A DNA stretch of 64,000 nucleotides. Source: Phaffia rhodozyma. Lineage: Eukaryota; Basidiomycota; Tremellomycetes; Cystofilobasidiales; Mrakiaceae. The stretch is taken from assembly GCA_014706385.1 (NCBI GenBank), contig JACGZH010000004.1:62001-126000 (forward strand). Reading direction: 5' to 3'. A model generated the notes under the pieces. The model was not told the origin of the DNA. It made no database searches and was given only the letters and a program-made list of their open reading frames with translations. The translations under genes were made by a program, and so were the position numbers. Shown here one piece after another: positions 60,648-64,000 of this stretch. Within the stretch, counting starts at the first letter, position 1. Each line of letters starts with the position of its first letter.

Positions 60648-63321
60648 CTAGACACTCATCAACAGCCTGTTCCTCCACGAACTCATGCTCCAGTAAGCAG
60701 ATCGCCAGAGGAACCAAGCAGACAACCCGGTGACCTCTCCCTTCGGCCCAGACACGTTGGTGGCCGTTCGATCAATGATAGCTCGCCACGAGCCAAGGTA
60801 AACCTAAGCACGACCCGGAGAAAAACAAAAGTCAATATCGATGAGAACAGCAGATAAATCCTTAGGGAAGTTCATATAGACCCACCATGCTTCCTTTGTT
60901 CCTGAGGATGAACTCAGTATCAGGTTTTTCGGTTCCAGCGTTGTTCAAGTTGGCGGCCAAGTTGAGCGCCTTCTGGTTAGCAACTGTGAGAAGAAAAAAG
61001 ATGTTTCAGAAGATCAGACGGGTGTTCTAATCCGATTGAAGGGCAAAACTGAGAGGTACTGACCCTGAGCAGTGGCAGGCAACTTGGGTCCATCCTTGAT
61101 CATCGAGTTGTCTCCGATAGCGTATACGTTCTTCATCGGCTCACCGGTCTCCTTGTCCAAAACTCGGAGGAAGTTGTCGGTAAAGAGCCTAATCACGTCA
61201 CATGCCAATGGTCATTTCACCCACAGTCAACAAATGCGAAAAAGATTCAGGATCAGAAAGAATAAGTTGAGGTGGAGTCGAAGAAAAGGAAGTGAAACAA
61301 TGATAAGAAGACTCACGACTGCGATCGGGGGTCCTTATCAGCCTGGCTGATGGACTTGATCAACGGGTTGGGCTCCAAACCGGTACTCCACACCAAAAGT
61401 CCGAAAGGCACTTTGCATAAGGAAACAAGAGGGTCATGCGTCAGCTAGGAAGGAACAAAGTGTAGGGAGAGAAGAAATATTAAGTCTGAAAACTCACCTT
61501 TGCCTTCGCCCTCAATCTCCATCCATCCAGGACCAACCTCGAGGACTCTGGAGTTGGGTCGAACGATAACGTTATCCCTGGAGAATCGCCTCATAGCGTA
61601 CTCTCGAAGGGACCTGGTTTCAAGACAAAAAGGGAATCGATCATATATTAGTTTGAGTATGTACATTGAGATGGCCACAGACACACAAACAACAAAACTT
61701 ACTCCTCGAATGAGAGAAGAATTCCAGGGGCGACATCGTAAAGCGAAATGGTAGAGAATCCAACCAACTAGTTTTATTTTTTGTAACAGTGCGCTGTCAG
61801 TAAAAAAAATCAATTCGAAAAGATGATGAAAAGAACCAGATACACACATCGGGGTAAATTCGCTTCATATCACTGGTGATGAGATCGTGCAACTCGGCCG
61901 CGAACTCGATACCTGTCGGTCCACCACCGACAATTCGGAAAGCCAAAAGAGCCCGGATCTCAGCCTCCTTGATGAATGGCTGAGAAGCTCGCTCGAAGCA
62001 GTCAAGAATTCGCTTTCGAATAGCTCGAGCATCTCGAATGTCCTTGAGGAAATGGGCGTGCTCGTACACCTGGAGAAAATGTGGCCAAATAAAATTATGG
62101 TTAGTAACCCCGGAGAAACGAGAGCCATAGTGAAACACGTGCAACTGAGATAACACCCGCTCTAATCTCGAGATAGTAAAGGAAAAAGAACTCACTCCAG
62201 GGGTTCCAAAAGTGGCACTGAAAGCGCCGACAGAGATGACCAGCTTGTCGTACCCAACGACAAATCGCTCATCCTGATGCTCTGTAAGACAAGAGAATTT
62301 TTAAATAAATAAAAAACGTTGTCGGTTAGATGACTACAACACAGGTACGATGTTCAAGATGTCAGACTAATGTACGCACTCTCAGGAGCGATGGTCATGG
62401 CCTTGTTGTGCGCTCGAGGAGGGAGCGAATGAGATGACGATGTAGCGGGCGAAGGAACGGCAGAATTCAAAGTTACGGTCTGAGTCTTGAAGTCTATTAT
62501 CATTGTTCAGTGAAAAAAGGCCGTAGAAAGACCGTGAGAATGACGGAGTTCATGGATTGGTTCTTCCAATGCGTTGGGGAACAATTCGGATGCATAAGAA
62601 CGAATCATACACACCGATCGACTCAGCTCGAGCCATGCTCAAGTTAACGTTCTTCAACCTCCTTACAGGCTCCAAAGCGGTTCGGAACTCAAGGGTTCCA
62701 ACTGATGTACTCGCCAACAGAGGAGTGAAGGTGAAGTATCCCGTGGGCGACACAACGGTCACTATCAGAGGGTTTGTAATGGACGGTTACGAAACAATCA
62801 AAAGTTAGTATACGAAGCGTCTTGAGAGAAAAAATGATGACCTCCTGTGCGGACGATCATGGAGGAGCTCCCAGCCTAGAACTCTCACTCTCCAGAAGAG
62901 CATCCCTGAGGGAGGAGCTGAAGTCAGGATATGAAATAACTCACCATCGTAAAGCTTGGGATCAAGGTTCTTTGCCTGTAGGCATGGAAGAGGAAAAAGA
63001 AATGGAAAAAGTCCCGGTCAACCAATCAAATGTGTTCCGTCAGCTCGTCTGTTTTGATCCCATGCATCATTCTCTATACGAGATTATGATCTTGACTGAT
63101 GGGAAAAGAAGGAAGAGCATAGCACATACGACAGTGAATCCTCCCCAACCACTTCCTAGAACGACGACTCGCTCCCTCTTGGTCGAAGTCTTCGGGTTGC
63201 AGACCTTCATGCCGTGGTCGACCGGGACAGCGGTAGCGACCTTGGTGACCGAGACAGATCGGGCAAGGGCGAGCTGGGAAGAGTTGATTCCGAATCGAGT
63301 GGATCGTTGAAGGAACGACAT
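60648..63321 (-). CDS. NDE1: Type II (alternative) NADH dehydrogenase, mitochondrial
   Basis: A single-subunit, rotenone-insensitive NADH:ubiquinone oxidoreductase of the inner membrane. From ATG 63321 the first about 40 residues are Arg/Ser-rich with no acids ([20 protein letters not shown]), a mitochondrial presequence. The FAD site is [12 protein letters not shown]; then [56 protein letters not shown], the NADH site [41 protein letters not shown], and the C-terminal [10 protein letters not shown] ending at TAG 60648. There are at least ten exons. No EF-hand insert is seen. Whether it faces the intermembrane space (NDE) or matrix (NDI) cannot be settled from sequence; the symbol is tentative. 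Confidence 0.92.
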
Positions 63322-64000
63322 GGCCTATCTATTCGAGTGAGAAGAACAAGGATGAAGTGGGTAAATGTGGTATGCAAACCAGACGGTGATCACTGGAGAG
63401 GCAAGGACAAAGACAAGGAGGAAAAAACGAAAGGGTAGAAAAAGAAAAGGGAGTGCTGTTGTTGGTCGCTTTTTTTTCCTTTTCCCCAAATTCTTCTGGG
63501 GTAGTAAATGAAATGATTTAAAAAAATGTGGTCATCAGCGGAGTTCCGCCTTGGTGACTAACCGGCTGGATGCGGCAAAAGATCTTTCAAGTATTGTATG
63601 CTCAGTTGAATAAGGTAGGACAAACTTACTTAACCTTAGTTTAAACATGTAAGTATCAAGATATACCTTCTCCGCTCATCTATCAGCTCGGTTTGATGAG
63701 AACGTCGATCTTTTGAGCCAAGACAAAACTTCCTTCTTATTGAACAAATGCTCACGATGCGGATATACTGATGAAGAGATTACTGATCCCCTCATTTATG
63801 TGTGAAGTAACCAACTATCTAACCGATCAGAATGATCCCGCTACACAAAAGTATCAGATTATTATCCTGGCCCCCACATACTCACACACTTTATGAGCCA
63901 AGCGAACAAATTGAATGATTCAGCCTTACCGCTTGTCTTGTCCCACTTGTGGATTAGTTTCTGGTGTAGAAGCAATGTCTTCCTACACAACCTCCTCTTG
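63322..64000. other. Intergenic, window end
   Basis: Promoter of the NADH dehydrogenase gene and flanking sequence. An A/G-rich tract lies at about 63403-63455. No exon was recognised up to the window end. Confidence 0.4.

Overview
The window is nuclear DNA of an intron-dense fungus, most likely a basidiomycete yeast of the Tremellomycetes type. This is inferred from many 50-120 base introns with CTAAC/CTGAC-like branch sites, 10-16 exons in conserved genes, and the fungal gene set (OCH1-like and UGO1-like proteins, alternative NADH dehydrogenase, SYLF-SH3 protein, CHL1). There are about 24 protein-coding genes on both strands. I found no convincing rRNA, tRNA, CRISPR array or transposon. Exon coordinates come from reading frames and splice signals by eye. 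Where a full exon set is listed, its lengths sum to an intact frame; where only a span is given, internal junctions are approximate.

Layout. 1-1.4 kb: 3' part of methylthioadenosine phosphorylase (+). 1.9-6.6 kb: a Ser/Pro-rich protein and a membrane RING-CH E3 ligase (both -). 7.4-10.7 kb: two tandem genes for secreted, Cys-rich, N-glycosylatable proteins (+) that share a perfectly identical 422-bp block. 11.1-13.3 kb: UBC1-type E2 (+) in 16 exons, some only 10-25 bases. 14-16.6 kb: an acidic orphan (+) and a Ser/Pro-rich orphan (-). 17.3-20.4 kb: SYLF-SH3 actin-patch protein (-). 21-23 kb: OCH1-like mannosyltransferase (+). 23.3-25.8 kb: PHOSPHO-type HAD phosphatase and a 127-aa orphan (both -). 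26.2-31.8 kb: NOG1 GTPase and an L-type lectin (both +). 32.3-35.6 kb: two orphans (-), the second starting only 31 bases from UGO1 (+, 35.7-37.4 kb). 37.7-43.2 kb: Dabb-domain protein and CHL1 helicase (both -). 43.4-44.5 kb: nucleoside diphosphate kinase (+). 44.6-51.3 kb: prolyl oligopeptidase and a UPF0658-type Golgi membrane protein (both -). 52.2-54.6 kb: casein kinase 2 alpha (+). 56.2-59.4 kb: GPI-anchored copper radical oxidase of the glyoxal/galactose oxidase family (-). 60.6-63.3 kb: type II NADH dehydrogenase (-).

Most genes are housekeeping and do not form one pathway. Several serve the secretory route and cell surface (OCH1-like, L-type lectin, UPF0658, oxidase, secreted pair), and two serve ubiquitination (UBC1 E2, RING-CH E3). 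The most unusual signals are the identical block inside the diverged secreted pair, the micro-exons that split catalytic codons, and the widespread use of a GTTCGT splice donor.
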